5,851 bases of DNA from SZUA-217 sp034658975 (GTDB taxonomy: Bacteria; Actinomycetota; Acidimicrobiia; Spongiisociales; ZC4RG35), in contig JAYEGJ010000151.1 in assembly GCA_034658975.1 (NCBI GenBank), positions 1-5,851 on the forward strand, given 5' to 3'. Under the pieces are notes generated by a model. The model was not told the origin of the DNA. It made no database searches and saw nothing but the letters and a program-made list of their open reading frames with translations. The translations under genes were made by a program, and so were the position numbers. Each line of letters begins with the position of its first letter. Position 1 is the first letter of the stretch. Positions 5,841 to 5,851 of this stretch are shown here, piece by piece.

Positions 5841-5851
5841 ATGGCTGGTCG

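Noticed and set aside
1..5851. tRNA, rRNA, CRISPR array, replication origin or insertion sequence
   Set aside because: I saw no cloverleaf, no array of short regularly spaced repeats, no DnaA-box cluster and no transposase in reading both strands by eye.

Overview
The window reads as chromosomal DNA of a high-G+C actinobacterium. Evidence: GTG/TTG starts with purine-rich ribosome binding sites, strong G/C bias at third codon positions, and a large AfsR/SARP-type regulator, a family characteristic of Actinobacteria. I cannot fix the genus; an acidimicrobial or related soil/marine lineage is a guess.

Layout, left to right. (1) 1-166, minus: the first 55 codons of a formyltetrahydrofolate deformylase (purU-like ACT domain), cut by the window edge. 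(2) 167-394: a 228-bp gap holding copy 1 of a ~105-115-bp repeat. (3) 395-706, minus: a small protein that looks like a stand-alone Nfu/NifU N-terminal domain. (4) 707-829: a 123-bp gap with a possible promoter and a stem-loop. (5) 830-2191, minus: a complete FAD-linked oxidase of the 6-hydroxy-D-nicotine oxidase/berberine-bridge-enzyme type. (6) 2192-2408: a divergent control region with a dyad on the oxidase side and three helically phased direct repeats on the regulator side. (7) 2409-5741, plus: a 1110-residue regulator with winged-helix, BTAD, NB-ARC ATPase and TPR-like segments. (8) 5726-5840: copy 2 of the repeat, in the same orientation and exactly 5500 bp from copy 1. It supplies the last codons and the stop of the regulator gene.

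Likely working relationship (inference): the regulator and the oxidase are a divergent pair, with the regulator controlling itself and perhaps the oxidase through the shared 217-bp region. The Nfu-like gene may be read with or after the oxidase. purU looks like a separate housekeeping gene.

The least explained element is the repeat. Its two copies are 97/105 identical. Five of the eight differences fall in the six-base loop of a 14-bp stem-loop, and the only stem difference keeps pairing. This points to an interspersed structured element whose fold, rather than a protein, is conserved.
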